Below are positions 27,030-36,266 of a DNA stretch of 64,000 nucleotides, one piece after another. The notes beneath the pieces are model-generated. The model was not told where the DNA came from. It did not search any database and saw nothing but the letters and a program-made list of their open reading frames with translations. Made by a program: the position numbers and the translations under genes. The stretch covers positions 2,728,001 to 2,792,000 of the forward strand of contig NZ_CP029343.1 in assembly GCF_003143515.1 (NCBI RefSeq), given 5' to 3'. How positions within the stretch are numbered: the stretch's first letter is position 1; each line of letters opens with the position of its first letter. This DNA is from Massilia oculi. GTDB lineage: Bacteria; Pseudomonadota; Gammaproteobacteria; Burkholderiales; Burkholderiaceae_D.

Positions 27030-27030
27030 A

Positions 27031-27148
27031 GGGCCCTCGAAAAACCGTCGCGAGCGGCAGCAGTTTCGGTCGAGAAGCGCAACCGTACGGGCGTACGGTG
27101 AGCATCGCAGACTGAAACTGCAACGCGCAGCAGGTTTTTCGAGGTCCC
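27031..27148. repeat. 118-bp imperfect palindrome, REP/MITE-like
   Basis: Between the rhodanese stop and grxC the two halves pair along their length. CCTCGAAAAACC matches GGTTTTTCGAGG at the ends, GCAGTTTC...GTC matches GAC...GAAACTGC inside, and CCGTAC-GGGC-GTACGG forms the apex. Transcribed, it would fold into one long stem. It has no coding potential. Confidence 0.78.
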
Positions 27149-27197
27149 AAAACCCGCCGGCCCGGTGTTCGGGCCGGCAGACACGAAAGGATTCAGC

Positions 27198-27461
27198 ATG
27201 ACAGCCCACGTCGTTCTCTACCACACCGCAGCCTGCCCCTATTGCGTGCGCGCCGAGCGCCTGCTCGAAGCCAAGGGCGTGCATGACATCGAACGCATCC
27301 GCGTCGACCTCGACCCGGAACAGCGCCAGATCATGATGCAGCGCACCGGCCGCCGCACCGTGCCGCAGATCTATGTTGGCGACATCCACGTCGGCGGTTT
27401 CGACGATTTGTATGCGCTGGACCAGGCCGGACGCCTGGACCCGATGCTCAAGGGCGAGTAA
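27198..27461 (+). CDS. grxC: Glutaredoxin 3
   Basis: This 87-residue dithiol glutaredoxin has the CPYC active site (residues 12-15), the cis-Pro region RTVPQIY and the glutathione-binding GGFDD. It reduces protein disulfides and mixed glutathione disulfides in the cytoplasm. I chose the ATG at 27198, preceded by AAAGGA, over a frame opening 33 bases earlier inside the repeat's flank. SecB follows 149 bases later. Confidence 0.95.
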   Translation: MTAHVVLYHTAACPYCVRAERLLEAKGVHDIERIRVDLDPEQRQIMMQRTGRRTVPQIYVGDIHVGGFDDLYALDQAGRLDPMLKGE

Positions 27462-27610
27462 GCTAATTGGGCTGAACGCGGCGGCGGGCGGCAAAGCCGC
27501 TATTGCTTCCAAGTTGGTTTTGCTACAATTGTCGTCGCGTTTGACCCAAGCACCCCGGAGCGGCCTGCCAAACTGGCGATCTGCTTCCCACTATTATTAG
27601 AAAGCGTTCC

Positions 27611-28069
27611 ATGTCTGACGAAACTCTGCAACCAGTATTCCAAATCCAACGCGTCTACCTGAAAGACATGTCGCTGGAGCAACCGAATTCGCCATCGATC
27701 TTCCTGGAACAGGAAGCGCCGGCAATCGAAGTGTCGCTCGACGTCGGCGCCGAAAGCATCGCCGAAGGCATCTACGAGTCGACCGTGACGATCACCGTCA
27801 CCGCCAAGGTCAAGGACAAGGTTGCGTTCCTGGTGGAAGGCAAGCAGGCTGGCATCTTCGAAGCCCGCAACATCCCTGCCGAGCAGATGGATCCGCTGCT
27901 GGGCATCGGCTGCCCGAACATCATCTACCCATACCTGCGCGCGAACATCGCCGACGTGATCAGCCGTGCCGGCTTCCCGCCAGTGCACCTGGCCGAGATC
28001 AACTTCGAAGCGTTCTACCAGCAGCGCGCCGCGGCCATGGCCGAAGCAGCTGCCGCACCGGCAAACTAA
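27611..28069 (+). CDS. secB: Protein-export chaperone SecB
   Basis: SecB is a homotetrameric chaperone that keeps preproteins unfolded and delivers them to SecA. The 152-residue protein has the conserved [16 protein letters not shown] segment, the glycine-rich turn and the C-terminal [15 protein letters not shown] -10-like TACAAT at 27524-27529 may be its promoter. The standard length supports the ATG at 27611. Confidence 0.97.
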   Translation: MSDETLQPVFQIQRVYLKDMSLEQPNSPSIFLEQEAPAIEVSLDVGAESIAEGIYESTVTITVTAKVKDKVAFLVEGKQAGIFEARNIPAEQMDPLLGIGCPNIIYPYLRANIADVISRAGFPPVHLAEINFEAFYQQRAAAMAEAAAAPAN

Positions 28070-28152
28070 GTGTCACCAAGACGGACGCGGCCCAGGTCGC
28101 GTCCGTGCCAGCCCTTCGGCGTCGCGGTTCCACCTACAACCCCAGGCCCGCC

Positions 28153-28608
28153 ATGCTCCCTTCCCGACTTCGTGCAGCTGCTCCACTGTTGGCAATGACA
28201 GTGCTGGCCACGCCAAGCGCTCACGCCTTCGATTTCAAGACGGTCGGCACCGCCCCGGCGATCCTGTACGAGACGCCATCGGCCAAGGGAAACAAACTCT
28301 ATCTGGCGCCGCCCGGCATGCCGCTGCAGGTCATGATCGCCTATGGCAACTGGGTCAAGGTGCGCGACATGAACGGCGACGTGGCCTGGACGCCGGCGAA
28401 TTCGCTGGCCGCGCGACGCAATGTGCTGGTACGCACGCCCGGTGGCCGGGTCCATTCCGGCCCCGATGAAACCTCGGCGGTCCTGATGACGGCCGACAAG
28501 GGCGTTTTACTTGAACTGGTCGATCCCCATGCCCTCGTCTGGGCGCGCGTGCGCCATCGCGACGGCATCATCGGCTATATCAAGGTCTCGGAGATCTGGG
28601 GCCTGTAA
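28153..28608 (+). CDS. Exported protein with tandem SH3-like domains
   Basis: This 151-residue protein has a signal peptide (about 1-29, cleaved after AHA) and two bacterial SH3-like units (about 33-92 and 98-150). Each contains the pattern of small beta strands seen in GTAPAILYETPSAKGNKL and WVKVRDMNGDVAWTPANSL. Such domains bind cell-wall peptides or partner proteins in the periplasm. I chose the ATG at 28153. An earlier in-frame start at 28105 would bury the signal sequence. It lies 18 bases before gpsA and is probably co-transcribed with secB and gpsA. Confidence 0.82.
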   Translation: MLPSRLRAAAPLLAMTVLATPSAHAFDFKTVGTAPAILYETPSAKGNKLYLAPPGMPLQVMIAYGNWVKVRDMNGDVAWTPANSLAARRNVLVRTPGGRVHSGPDETSAVLMTADKGVLLELVDPHALVWARVRHRDGIIGYIKVSEIWGL

Positions 28609-28626
28609 ATCCACTCCAGGAGTTCC

Positions 28627-29658
28627 ATGCAACAGAACAAACCCAATACCAAGATCACCGTCCTCGGCGCCGGCGCCTGGGGCACCGCCGTCGCCATCGC
28701 GCTGGCCGCGCGCCACGACGTGCTGCTGTGGGGCCGCAATCCCCAGCAGATGGCGGATACCGATGCCGCGCGCGACAACCTGGCCTATCTGCCGGGCCAT
28801 CCGCTGCCGCCCGCCTTGCGCGTGAGCGCCGACTTCGAGGCGGCGATCGCCCATGTGGCCTCCGGCCGCGAAGAAGACGCGCCGCTGCTGATCCTGGCCT
28901 GCCCGGTGGCCGGCCTGCGCCCGCTGCTGGAACAGTTGCGCGGCCGCCCGATCCCGAACGTCGTCTGGCTGTGCAAGGGCTTCGAGGCCGGCACCGGCCT
29001 GCTGCCGCACCAGGTGGTGGCGCAGGTGCTCGGCGACAGCGTGCCGGGTGCGGCGCTGTCCGGCCCCTCGTTCGCCCAGGAAGTGGCGCGCGGCCTGCCG
29101 TGCGCGCTGACCGTGGCGTCTTCGAATGCCGAACTGCGCGAGCGGGTGGTGGCGGCGGCCCACGGCGACAACCTGCGCGTCTACTCGCACGACGACCTGG
29201 TTGGCGTGGAAGTGGGCGGCGCGGTCAAGAACGTGATGGCGATCGCCACCGGCGCCGCCGATGGCCTGGGCCTGGGCCTGAATGCCAGAGCCGCCCTGAT
29301 CACGCGCGGCCTGGCCGAGATCACCCGCCTGGGGCTGGCGCTCGGCGCGCAGCCGGGCACCTTCATGGGTCTGTCGGGAATGGGCGACCTGATCCTGACC
29401 TGCACCGGCGACCTGTCGCGCAACCGTCGCGTGGGGCTGGCGCTGGCCGAAGGCAAGGCGCTGGACACGATCGTGACGGAACTGGGCCACGTGGCCGAAG
29501 GCGTGCCGTGCGCGAAGGCGGTGCGCGAACTGGCGCGCCGGATGGAAGTCGACATGCCGATCACCGAGGCGGTGGCCAGCGTGCTGTTCGACGGCGTGGA
29601 TGCGGCGCAGATGGCGGCGCAGTTGCTGGCGCGGGATCCGCGGGAGGAATTGGCGTAG
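28627..29658 (+). CDS. gpsA: Glycerol-3-phosphate dehydrogenase [NAD(P)+]
   Basis: GpsA makes sn-glycerol-3-phosphate from dihydroxyacetone phosphate for phospholipid synthesis. The 343-residue protein has the Rossmann motif [10 protein letters not shown] at 14-23, [14 protein letters not shown], the catalytic Lys in [13 protein letters not shown], and the signature [20 protein letters not shown]. It ends in a terminator stem that starts inside its last codons. Confidence 0.97.
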   Translation: MQQNKPNTKITVLGAGAWGTAVAIALAARHDVLLWGRNPQQMADTDAARDNLAYLPGHPLPPALRVSADFEAAIAHVASGREEDAPLLILACPVAGLRPLLEQLRGRPIPNVVWLCKGFEAGTGLLPHQVVAQVLGDSVPGAALSGPSFAQEVARGLPCALTVASSNAELRERVVAAAHGDNLRVYSHDDLVGVEVGGAVKNVMAIATGAADGLGLGLNARAALITRGLAEITRLGLALGAQPGTFMGLSGMGDLILTCTGDLSRNRRVGLALAEGKALDTIVTELGHVAEGVPCAKAVRELARRMEVDMPITEAVASVLFDGVDAAQMAAQLLARDPREELA

Positions 29659-29690
29659 GGTGGACGGCTCGCCGTCCACCCTACGCCTTT
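29652..29690. terminator. Bidirectional terminator between gpsA and the cupin gene
   Basis: A perfect 17-bp inverted repeat (arms 29652-29668 and 29671-29687) with a two-base centre overlaps the gpsA stop codon and is followed by TTT. It can serve the convergent genes on both sides. Confidence 0.85.
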
Positions 29691-30024
29691 AACGCTGCGG
29701 CGCCATCAAAATGGTCATCAGCGCCACCGCATCCGACACGGCGCGGATCGTGTGCGGCACGCCGCCCGCCAGATAAACCATCTCGCTCGGTTGCAGGTTG
29801 GTGGTCTTGTCGTGCGCATCGACCGCGATCTCGCCTTCCAGGCACACGATGGTCACTTCGCCGTCGACCCGGTGCTCGGGGATCGGCCGTTCGACCGGCA
29901 GCACCAGCCGGATCAGTTCCATGTGCTCGGTCTTGACCAGGGCGACCGAGGTGAAATAGGCGATGTCGTCGTCGCCGCGTTGCAAAGCAATCTTTTCGCC
30001 GGATACTGCGTGATGCAAGGCCAT
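29689..30024 (-). CDS. Small cupin-domain protein
   Basis: This 111-residue single-domain cupin has recognisable motif 1 (PEHRVDGEVTIVCLEGEI) and motif 2 (YLAGGVPHTIRAVSDA). The metal-binding His set is incomplete in motif 1, where only one His is visible. Metal binding is therefore uncertain. The start ATG at 30024 follows a strong GAGGAGGGCG ribosome binding site. It is 11 bases after the DUF2461 gene and likely in its operon. The substrate is unknown. Confidence 0.8.
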   Translation of the reverse strand: MALHHAVSGEKIALQRGDDDIAYFTSVALVKTEHMELIRLVLPVERPIPEHRVDGEVTIVCLEGEIAVDAHDKTTNLQPSEMVYLAGGVPHTIRAVSDAVALMTILMAPQR

Positions 30025-30035
30025 GTCGCCCTCCT

Positions 30036-30734
30036 CTATGCGTTTGTCGCTTCCTCTTGCGGTTCCGGCACGCTGCGCAGCCAGCTGACCAGCGCATAGG
30101 CGTCCTGGAATCCTTGCGCCAACCGCGGCACCAGTTGATCCGGTGCGTTCAGGTCCAGTTTCACCTCGGTCCACACAAAGAAGCTTTTCAGTTTCAGGTA
30201 ATCGACATGCGGGTGATCGGGATCGAAGCCCTTGGGAGGACGCTGCAACTTGTCCTCTTCCAGCATGTCGTTATAGGTGGCGTGAAGATTCTTATTCTTC
30301 AATACTTTGGCGAAACCCGTCGCATCGTTGACCACGTGCTCGCGGATCGCCTTCAGGCGCGGCGCCGGCGGCAGGTACTCGCCCACGCCGAAGCCCAGCG
30401 TGCCATCGCGTTCGATATGAAAATAATAGGTCGAGCCGCCGCCCGCGCTCGGGCGGCGCTTGTCGTGCGGGGTGATGCCGGCCGAGAACCGGGTTTTATA
30501 GGGCGTCTTGTCCTTCGAGAAGCGGGTGTCGCGGTGGATGCGGAACATCGCCTTCTTGGGATTGCAGGCCGCCACCTGCTTGTCGAATCTGGTCAGGGCC
30601 TTGATCAGTTCGGTGACCGTTTCCTCGAATTCGGTGCGCAGGATGTCATAGCGCGGCTTATTCCAGAGGAACCAGGGCCGGTTATTGTTTTCGCTCAGTT
30701 CGGTGAGAAATTGCGTCAGGTCGCGCAGATGCAT
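30036..30734 (-). CDS. DUF2461 (TIGR02453) family protein
   Basis: This 232-residue cytoplasmic protein has the family signature at the N-terminus (DLTQFLTELSENNNRPWFLWNK), followed by RIHRDTRFSKDKTPYKTRF and SAGGGSTYYFHIERDG. The family is widespread and uncharacterised. It lies between the cupin gene and the DegS-like protease gene on the minus strand. Confidence 0.9.
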   Translation of the reverse strand: MHLRDLTQFLTELSENNNRPWFLWNKPRYDILRTEFEETVTELIKALTRFDKQVAACNPKKAMFRIHRDTRFSKDKTPYKTRFSAGITPHDKRRPSAGGGSTYYFHIERDGTLGFGVGEYLPPAPRLKAIREHVVNDATGFAKVLKNKNLHATYNDMLEEDKLQRPPKGFDPDHPHVDYLKLKSFFVWTEVKLDLNAPDQLVPRLAQGFQDAYALVSWLRSVPEPQEEATNA

Positions 30735-30761
30735 GGTGGTCCGGGGTATCGATAGAAAAGT

Positions 30762-31961
30762 TCAGGGCGCCTGGCGCGGCCGGCGGCCCACGGTCACGTC
30801 GACCGTGGCTTCGCGCCGCTTGCGCAGGATCGTCATTTGCGTCCTGGCGCTAGGCGCGAGCTTGGCGATCAGGTTCAGCATCTCGCTGGTGTCCGCGATC
30901 GGCTCGCCGGCCACCGCCACCAGGATATCGCCCGGCACGATGCCGGCGCGGTCGGCCGGCCCGCCGCGCACCACGCCGGCGATGATGGCGCCGCTGCGCT
31001 TGGCCAGACCAAAACTGTCGGCCAGCTCGGGCGTGATGTCCTGCGATTCGATGCCGATCCAGCCGCGCACCACGCTGCCATGCTTAACGATCGAATCGAG
31101 CACGGTCTTGGCGGTGGACACGGGAATGGCGAAGCCGATCCCGACCGAGCCGCCGGTCTGCGAGTAAATGGCCGCATTAATGCCCAGCAAATGACCTTCA
31201 GTATCGACCAAGGCCCCGCCCGAGTTGCCGAAATTGATCGCGGCATCGGTCTGGATGAAATTCTCGAAGTGGTTGATGTGCAGGTTGTTGCGACCCAGCG
31301 CCGAGATGATGCCCAGGGTGACGGTCTGGCCGACGCCGAACGGGTTACCGATCGCCAGCACCACATCGCCCACGCGCGCGCCCTCGGGGTCGCCCAGCAC
31401 CATCACCGGCAGGTTGCGCTCGCTGATGCGGATCACGGCCAGGTCGGTTTCGGGATCGGTGCCGACCAGGCGCGCCGCGGCCTTGCGGCCATCAGCAAGA
31501 CCGACCTCGATCGCGTCGGCGCCGTCGATCACGTGGAAATTGGTCAGGATATAGCCGTCGCTGCTGACGATGACGCCGGATCCGAGGCTGGCCAGCTGCT
31601 CGTCGGGCGGCGCGCGATCGCCGAAGAAACGGCGGAAGAACGGATCTTTCAACAAGGGATGCGACTGGCGCGAAGCCTTGCTGGTATAGATATTGACCAC
31701 CGCCGGCATCGCCTTGGCGGCGGCGTCGCGGAAGCTGCCGGCCGCCGCCCGCGGCGGCGCCTGCAGCATCGGCACCGGGTTGCCCGGGTTGCCGACCGCG
31801 ACACTATCTGGCCTGTCGAGCCATTCTGGCCGCAGGGCGGCCACCACGAACCAGGCCGCCAGCGCAATCGTTACCGCTTGCGCGAACAGCAGCCAGAGAC
31901 GCGTCAGAAGCGGCCGCTTCGGCTTCGCACGCCGTAATTCGTGGACGGTATCGTCGTTCAC
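30762..31961 (-). CDS. Membrane-anchored S1C serine protease (DegS/AlgW-like)
   Basis: This 399-residue protein has a cytoplasmic start, one membrane anchor (about 22-43), a trypsin-like domain with triad H143 (LTNFHVIDG), D173 (ETDLAVIRI) and S247 (NFGNSGGAL), and one PDZ domain (about 290-385, [18 protein letters not shown]). A single PDZ with a membrane anchor is the DegS layout, which starts regulated proteolysis of RseA in the sigma-E pathway. No RseA is nearby. Its ATG overlaps the mscL stop by four bases (ATGA). Confidence 0.92.
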   Translation of the reverse strand: MNDDTVHELRRAKPKRPLLTRLWLLFAQAVTIALAAWFVVAALRPEWLDRPDSVAVGNPGNPVPMLQAPPRAAAGSFRDAAAKAMPAVVNIYTSKASRQSHPLLKDPFFRRFFGDRAPPDEQLASLGSGVIVSSDGYILTNFHVIDGADAIEVGLADGRKAAARLVGTDPETDLAVIRISERNLPVMVLGDPEGARVGDVVLAIGNPFGVGQTVTLGIISALGRNNLHINHFENFIQTDAAINFGNSGGALVDTEGHLLGINAAIYSQTGGSVGIGFAIPVSTAKTVLDSIVKHGSVVRGWIGIESQDITPELADSFGLAKRSGAIIAGVVRGGPADRAGIVPGDILVAVAGEPIADTSEMLNLIAKLAPSARTQMTILRKRREATVDVTVGRRPRQAP

Positions 31962-32377
31962 TTTTTGAGGGAGTCCCGGATTTCGCGCAACAGCACGATG
32001 TCTTCCGGCGTCACCGGCGCCGCTGCCTTGGCTTCCTCGGCCGGGCCGCGCAGGCGATTGATCAGCCGGACCATCTGGAAGATGATGAAGGCAAGAATGA
32101 TGAAGTTGAGCAGGATGGTCAGAAAATTACCGTATGCCAACACAGCTCCAGCTTTCTGCGCCTCTGCCAAGGGGAGGTTATAGCCCTGGTTGTTGAGAGG
32201 AATATAATAATTGGCGAAATCGAGGCCGCCCAGCAGCGCGCCGATCGGCGGCATGACGATGTCCTTGACCAGTGAATCGGTGATCCGCGCAAAGGCGCCG
32301 CCGATGATCACGCCAACGGCAAGGTCAATGACATTGCCACGCATCGCAAATTTCTTGAATTCTTCCATCATCGCCAT
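31958..32377 (-). CDS. mscL: Large-conductance mechanosensitive channel
   Basis: MscL is a homopentameric safety valve opened by membrane tension. The 139-residue protein has the N-terminal amphipathic helix [22 protein letters not shown]1 ([17 protein letters not shown]), a periplasmic loop and TM2 (about 70-95). A charged C-terminal helical bundle ends [13 protein letters not shown] chose the ATG at 32377 because GAGGGGA lies ahead of it. An in-frame start 30 bases earlier is weaker. Confidence 0.96.
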   Translation of the reverse strand: MAMMEEFKKFAMRGNVIDLAVGVIIGGAFARITDSLVKDIVMPPIGALLGGLDFANYYIPLNNQGYNLPLAEAQKAGAVLAYGNFLTILLNFIILAFIIFQMVRLINRLRGPAEEAKAAAPVTPEDIVLLREIRDSLKK

Positions 32378-32407
32378 TTGTGATTCCCCTCGTTGTTGTT
32401 GATACAA

Positions 32408-32601
32408 GCCTTTGCATGATACCTGAACGCTCCGGAGGCTGTCTTACAGCCAAATGCTGCAAGAGCACAAAAGACCATTCTGCCAAAGCGTGTAGCCCAG
32501 ACAATTTTTTTCCCTTAGGTATTGCCGTTCACATATAATTTTGGATGCTGGAAGCTCGCTATTAATTCTTAAAATTCGTATATTCACGGAGTGGGGTTGG
32601 T
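32408..32601 (+). promoter_or_regulatory. mscL/petA divergent promoter region
   Basis: This region holds a consensus -10 TATAAT at 32534-32539 reading toward petA, with no good -35 (a T-rich stretch lies there). No other gene is visible. Confidence 0.45.
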
Positions 32602-33216
32602 ATGAGTAATGAAAAGCAGGTCGATCCGGGCCGACGCGGATTGCTGGTCGCGACGTGCGCGGCCGGTGGCGTCGTCGGCGTGTCCACGGCGGGAGCCCTG
32701 GTCAGCACCTTCCAGCCTTCCGAGCGCGCAAAAGCGGCGGGAGCCCCGGTTGAAGTCGACATCTCCGACGTCGCTCCGGGTGAAATGAAAGTCGTCGAAT
32801 GGCGCGGCAAGCCGGTCTGGATCCTGCGCCGCACCCCCGCAATGATGGCCACGCTCGAGAAGGACCAGGGCGAACTGGCCGATCCCGCCTCCGACAATGT
32901 GTTCCAGCTGCCGATGCCGGAATACGCCAAGAATCCGTTCCGCTCGCGCGCAGAGCACAAGGAGGTGCTGGTCACGGTCGGCATCTGCTCCCACCTGGGC
33001 TGCTCGCCCTCCTCCCGCCTGGCCTCCGGCCCGCAGCCCAACCTGCCCGACAATTGGCCGGGCGGCTTCCTGTGCCCCTGCCACGGCTCGACCTTCGACC
33101 TTTCGGCGCGCGTGTTCAAGAACAAGCCGGCGCCGACGAATATGGATGTCCCCCCATACATGTATCTGTCCGATAACAAGCTCGTGATCGGCAAAGACGA
33201 GAAAGGCGAGGCATAA
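32602..33216 (+). CDS. petA: Ubiquinol-cytochrome c reductase Rieske iron-sulfur subunit
   Basis: This 204-residue protein has a twin-arginine-type N-terminal anchor (GRRGLLVATCAAGGVVG) and a C-terminal Rieske fold. The [2Fe-2S] ligands are visible in CSHLGC (C129, H131) and CPCHGS (C158, H161), with C134 and C160 as the disulfide pair. It passes electrons from ubiquinol to cytochrome c1. petB begins three bases after its stop. Confidence 0.97.
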   Translation: MSNEKQVDPGRRGLLVATCAAGGVVGVSTAGALVSTFQPSERAKAAGAPVEVDISDVAPGEMKVVEWRGKPVWILRRTPAMMATLEKDQGELADPASDNVFQLPMPEYAKNPFRSRAEHKEVLVTVGICSHLGCSPSSRLASGPQPNLPDNWPGGFLCPCHGSTFDLSARVFKNKPAPTNMDVPPYMYLSDNKLVIGKDEKGEA

Positions 33217-33219
33217 CAA

Positions 33220-34631
33220 ATGGGTGCATTCAAGGAGACCAAGCTGCCGGCCGACGCACCGGTGCACGAGAAAGCCCTGGCCTGGGTCGATGACCGCTTC
33301 CCCGCATCGAAGCTGTGGAACGATCAATGGGGCAAGTACTACGCCCCAAGAATTTCAACGTCTGGTATCTGTTCGGTTCGCTGTCGGCCCTGGTGCTGGT
33401 GCTGCAGATCGTCACCGGCATCTTCCTGACGATGCACTACAAGCCGGACGCCGCGCTGGCCTTCGGCTCCGTCGAATACATCATGCGTGAAGTCCCGTGG
33501 GGCTGGCTGGTGCGCTACCTGCACTCGACCGGCGCCTCGGCGTTCTTCATCGTGGTCTACCTGCACATGGCGCGCGGGCTGATGTACGGCTCCTACCGCA
33601 AGCCGCGCGAGCTGGTGTGGCTGTTCGGCTTCGGCATCTTCCTGTGCCTGATGGCCGAGGCCTTCTTTGGCTACCTGCTGCCATGGGGGCAGATGTCGTA
33701 CTGGGGCGCCCAGGTGATCGTCAACCTGTTCGGCGCGATCCCCGTGATCGGCGAAGACCTGTCGCTGTGGATCCGCGGCGACTATGTGGTCTCCGACGCC
33801 ACCCTGAACCGCTTCTTCGCGTTCCACGTGATCGCGCTGCCGCTGGTGATCCTGGGCCTGGTGGCCGCCCACCTGACGGCGCTGCACGAAGTGGGCTCGA
33901 ACAACCCGGACGGCGTCGAGATCAAGGAAAACCTGGGCCCGGACGGCCATCCGCTGGACGGCATCCCGTCGCACCCCTACTACACCACCAAGGACTTGTT
34001 CGGCGTGTCGGTGTTCCTGCTGCTGTTCTCGGCGGTCGTGTTCTTCGCACCCGAGATGGGCGGCTACTTCCTGGAGTACAACAACTTCCTGCCGGCCGAC
34101 TCGATGAAGACGCCGCCGCACATCGCGCCGACCTGGTATTTCACGCCGTTCTACTCGGTGCTGCGCGCGACCACGGCCGACTTCATGTACGTGCTGATGA
34201 TCGGCATCGCCCTGTACGTGGCCTTCATCTGGCTGAAATCGCGCCTGCACTTCCGCACCAAGGCGATCGTCGCCGTGGTCGGCCTGCTGCTGGTGATCGG
34301 CATGCTGCCGCAGGTGCTGGACGCGAAATTCTGGGGCGTGGTGCTGTTCGGCTCGTCGGTGATGATCATCGCCGGCCTGCCATGGCTCGACCACTCGCCA
34401 GCGAAATCGCTGCGCTACCGTCCGAGCTGGCACAAATGGGTGTACGCCCTCTTTGCGCTCGTGTTCGTGACCCTGGGCTACCTGGGCACCCAGCTGCCGA
34501 CCCCGGCCTTCACCATCCTGTCGCAAGTGTGCACGCTGGCCTACTTTGCGTTCTTCCTCCTGATGCCATGGTGGAGCACGATGGGCACCTTCAAGCCGGT
34601 GCCGACCCGTGTCACCTTCACCCCGCATTGA
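33220..34631 (+). pseudogene. petB: Cytochrome b subunit of bc1 complex, apparent frameshift
   Basis: The true N-terminus starts at the ATG at 33220 (MGAFKETKLPADAPVHEKAL...GKYYAP). After the C run at 33344-33347 the homologous sequence continues in another frame (KNFNVWYLFGSLSAL...). One missing C (CCCC for CCCCC) explains it exactly. Restored, the protein is about 470 residues. It would have the four heme-ligand histidines (H in LHSTGAS and YLHMARG, FHVIAL and AAHLTAL), at least eight membrane helices and the Qo motif, which reads PTWY rather than PEWY. I mark it pseudogene only because the frame is broken. A sequencing error is more likely, since both neighbours are intact. Confidence 0.85.
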
Positions 34632-34659
34632 TCACCGGACAAGAGCACAAGGACACGAC

Positions 34660-35424
34660 ATGAAATTGTTTGCAAAGAAACTGATTGCAGTCCTGGCGCT
34701 GGTGCCGGGACTGGCTTTCGCCGCCGAAGGCGGCGTCCCACTGGACCGCGCACCGGACCGCAACGACATGGCGTCGCTGCAGAATGGCGCGAAAATCTTC
34801 GTCAATTATTGCCTCAATTGCCACTCGGCAGCCTCGATGCGCTACAACCGCCTGCGCGACCTGGGCCTGTCGGAAGACCAGATTCGTGACAATCTGTTGT
34901 TTTCTGCCGACAAAGTTGGCGACATGATGACGACGGCGATGCGCCCGAAAGATGCGGCGGCCTGGTTTGGCGCGGTGCCGCCGGACCTGTCGGTGATCGC
35001 GCGCGCAAAGGCCTCCCCGGCCGGCTCGGGCGCCGACTACCTGTACACCTATCTGCGCAGCTTCTACCAGGACGAAACCCGCCCGACCGGATGGAATAAT
35101 ATGGTGGTGCCGAATGTTGCGATGCCGCATGCAATGTGGCAGCAGCAGGGGATTCGCACCGCCAAGTTCGCCGAAGAGGCCGATCCGCATGAGCCGCGCA
35201 AGATGGTCCACAAGTTCGCCGGCTTCGAGCAAGTATCGCCTGGCACCATGAGCCAGCAGGAGTTCGACGCAGCCACCGCCGACCTGGTCGCGTATATGGT
35301 CTGGATGGCCGAACCAGCCCAGGCGACCCGCAAAAAGCTGGGCGTGATCGTGCTGCTGTTCCTGACCGTATTCGTGTTTTTGACCTGGCGTTTGAACGAA
35401 TCGTACTGGAAACAGGTGAAGTAA
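34660..35424 (+). CDS. petC: Cytochrome c1
   Basis: This 254-residue protein has a signal peptide (cleaved near AFAAEG, residue 20), the heme-c attachment site CLNCH at about residues 50-54, the cytochrome c1 signature RYNRLRDLGLS, and a C-terminal membrane anchor (about 225-245) ending RLNESYWKQVK. It receives electrons from the Rieske protein. I chose the ATG at 34660, preceded by AAGGACACG. An upstream in-frame start lies inside petB. It completes the petABC operon. Confidence 0.96.
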   Translation: MKLFAKKLIAVLALVPGLAFAAEGGVPLDRAPDRNDMASLQNGAKIFVNYCLNCHSAASMRYNRLRDLGLSEDQIRDNLLFSADKVGDMMTTAMRPKDAAAWFGAVPPDLSVIARAKASPAGSGADYLYTYLRSFYQDETRPTGWNNMVVPNVAMPHAMWQQQGIRTAKFAEEADPHEPRKMVHKFAGFEQVSPGTMSQQEFDAATADLVAYMVWMAEPAQATRKKLGVIVLLFLTVFVFLTWRLNESYWKQVK

Positions 35425-35433
35425 TTCGCTTTC

Positions 35434-35462
35434 ATTGCCCGGTTGGCTATAATACGGGCAAT
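35434..35462 (+). promoter_or_regulatory. Hairpin with -10 box in its loop, petC-sspA gap
   Basis: A perfect 8-bp inverted repeat (ATTGCCCG / CGGGCAAT) encloses TATAAT at 35448-35453. There is no T run after it, so it is a poor terminator. The -10 could start the sspAB transcript, with a weak TTCGCT 17 bases upstream. Confidence 0.45.
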
Positions 35463-35522
35463 CATTTCTCTGGGGTGAGTGCTCTGCGCTACACCCCTTT
35501 GTTTCTTAAGGAACTATAAACC

Positions 35523-36134
35523 ATGATGGTTCTCTACTCCGGCACCACGTGCCCGTTCTCCCAACGCTGCCGCCTCGTCCTGTTCGAAAAGGGCATGGAC
35601 TTCGAAGTGCGCGACGTCGACCTGTTCAATAAGCCGGAAGATATTTCGACGATGAACCCATACGGCCAGGTACCGATCCTGGTCGAGCGCGAACTCATCC
35701 TGTACGAATCGAACATCATCAATGAGTACATCGACGAGCGCTTCCCGCACCCGCAGCTGATGCCGGCCGATCCGCTGATGCGCGCCCGCGCCCGCCTGAT
35801 GCTGTTCAACTTCGAGAAAGAGCTGTTCGTCCACGTGCACACGCTGGAAAGCGAGCGCAACAAGGCGAACGACAAGAACCACGACAAGGCGCGTGCGGAA
35901 ATCCGCGATCGCCTGACCACGCTGGCTCCGCTGTTCCTGAAGAACAAGTACATGCTGGGTGACGAGTTCTCGATGCTGGACGTGGCGATCGCCCCGCTGC
36001 TCTGGCGCCTGGACCACTACGGCATCGAGCTGTCGAAGACCGCGGCGCCGCTGATGAAGTACGCCGAGCGTATCTTCTCGCGTCCGGCCTATATCGAGGC
36101 GCTGACCCCGTCCGAGAAAGTGATGCGTCGTTGA
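35523..36134 (+). CDS. sspA: Stringent starvation protein A
   Basis: This 203-residue protein of glutathione S-transferase fold binds sigma-70 RNA polymerase. It has an N-terminal thioredoxin-like half (MVLYSGTTCPFSQRCRLVLFEKG) and a C-terminal helical half. The surface-pocket motif FPHPQLMP that is required for SspA function is kept. A second ATG one codon later (35526) is an equal start choice. It lies in the conserved petABC-sspA-sspB order. Confidence 0.95.
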   Translation: MMVLYSGTTCPFSQRCRLVLFEKGMDFEVRDVDLFNKPEDISTMNPYGQVPILVERELILYESNIINEYIDERFPHPQLMPADPLMRARARLMLFNFEKELFVHVHTLESERNKANDKNHDKARAEIRDRLTTLAPLFLKNKYMLGDEFSMLDVAIAPLLWRLDHYGIELSKTAAPLMKYAERIFSRPAYIEALTPSEKVMRR

Positions 36135-36266
36135 TGTGTTCTGGGGTGGGACGCCTTCGCGTTTCGCCCCTGTTCGCTGTATCGCTTCACACGCGCCGGT
36201 TTTGGACGTCCGTCGGACGATTCCGGTAAACTGGCGCAAACGCCTGTATTTCTACACAACATCACC

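Noticed and set aside
33315..33347. Start of cytochrome b at 33315 (MERSMGQVLRP)
   Set aside because: These residues come from reading the wrong frame ahead of the C-run break. The conserved N-terminus is in the frame that starts at 33220.
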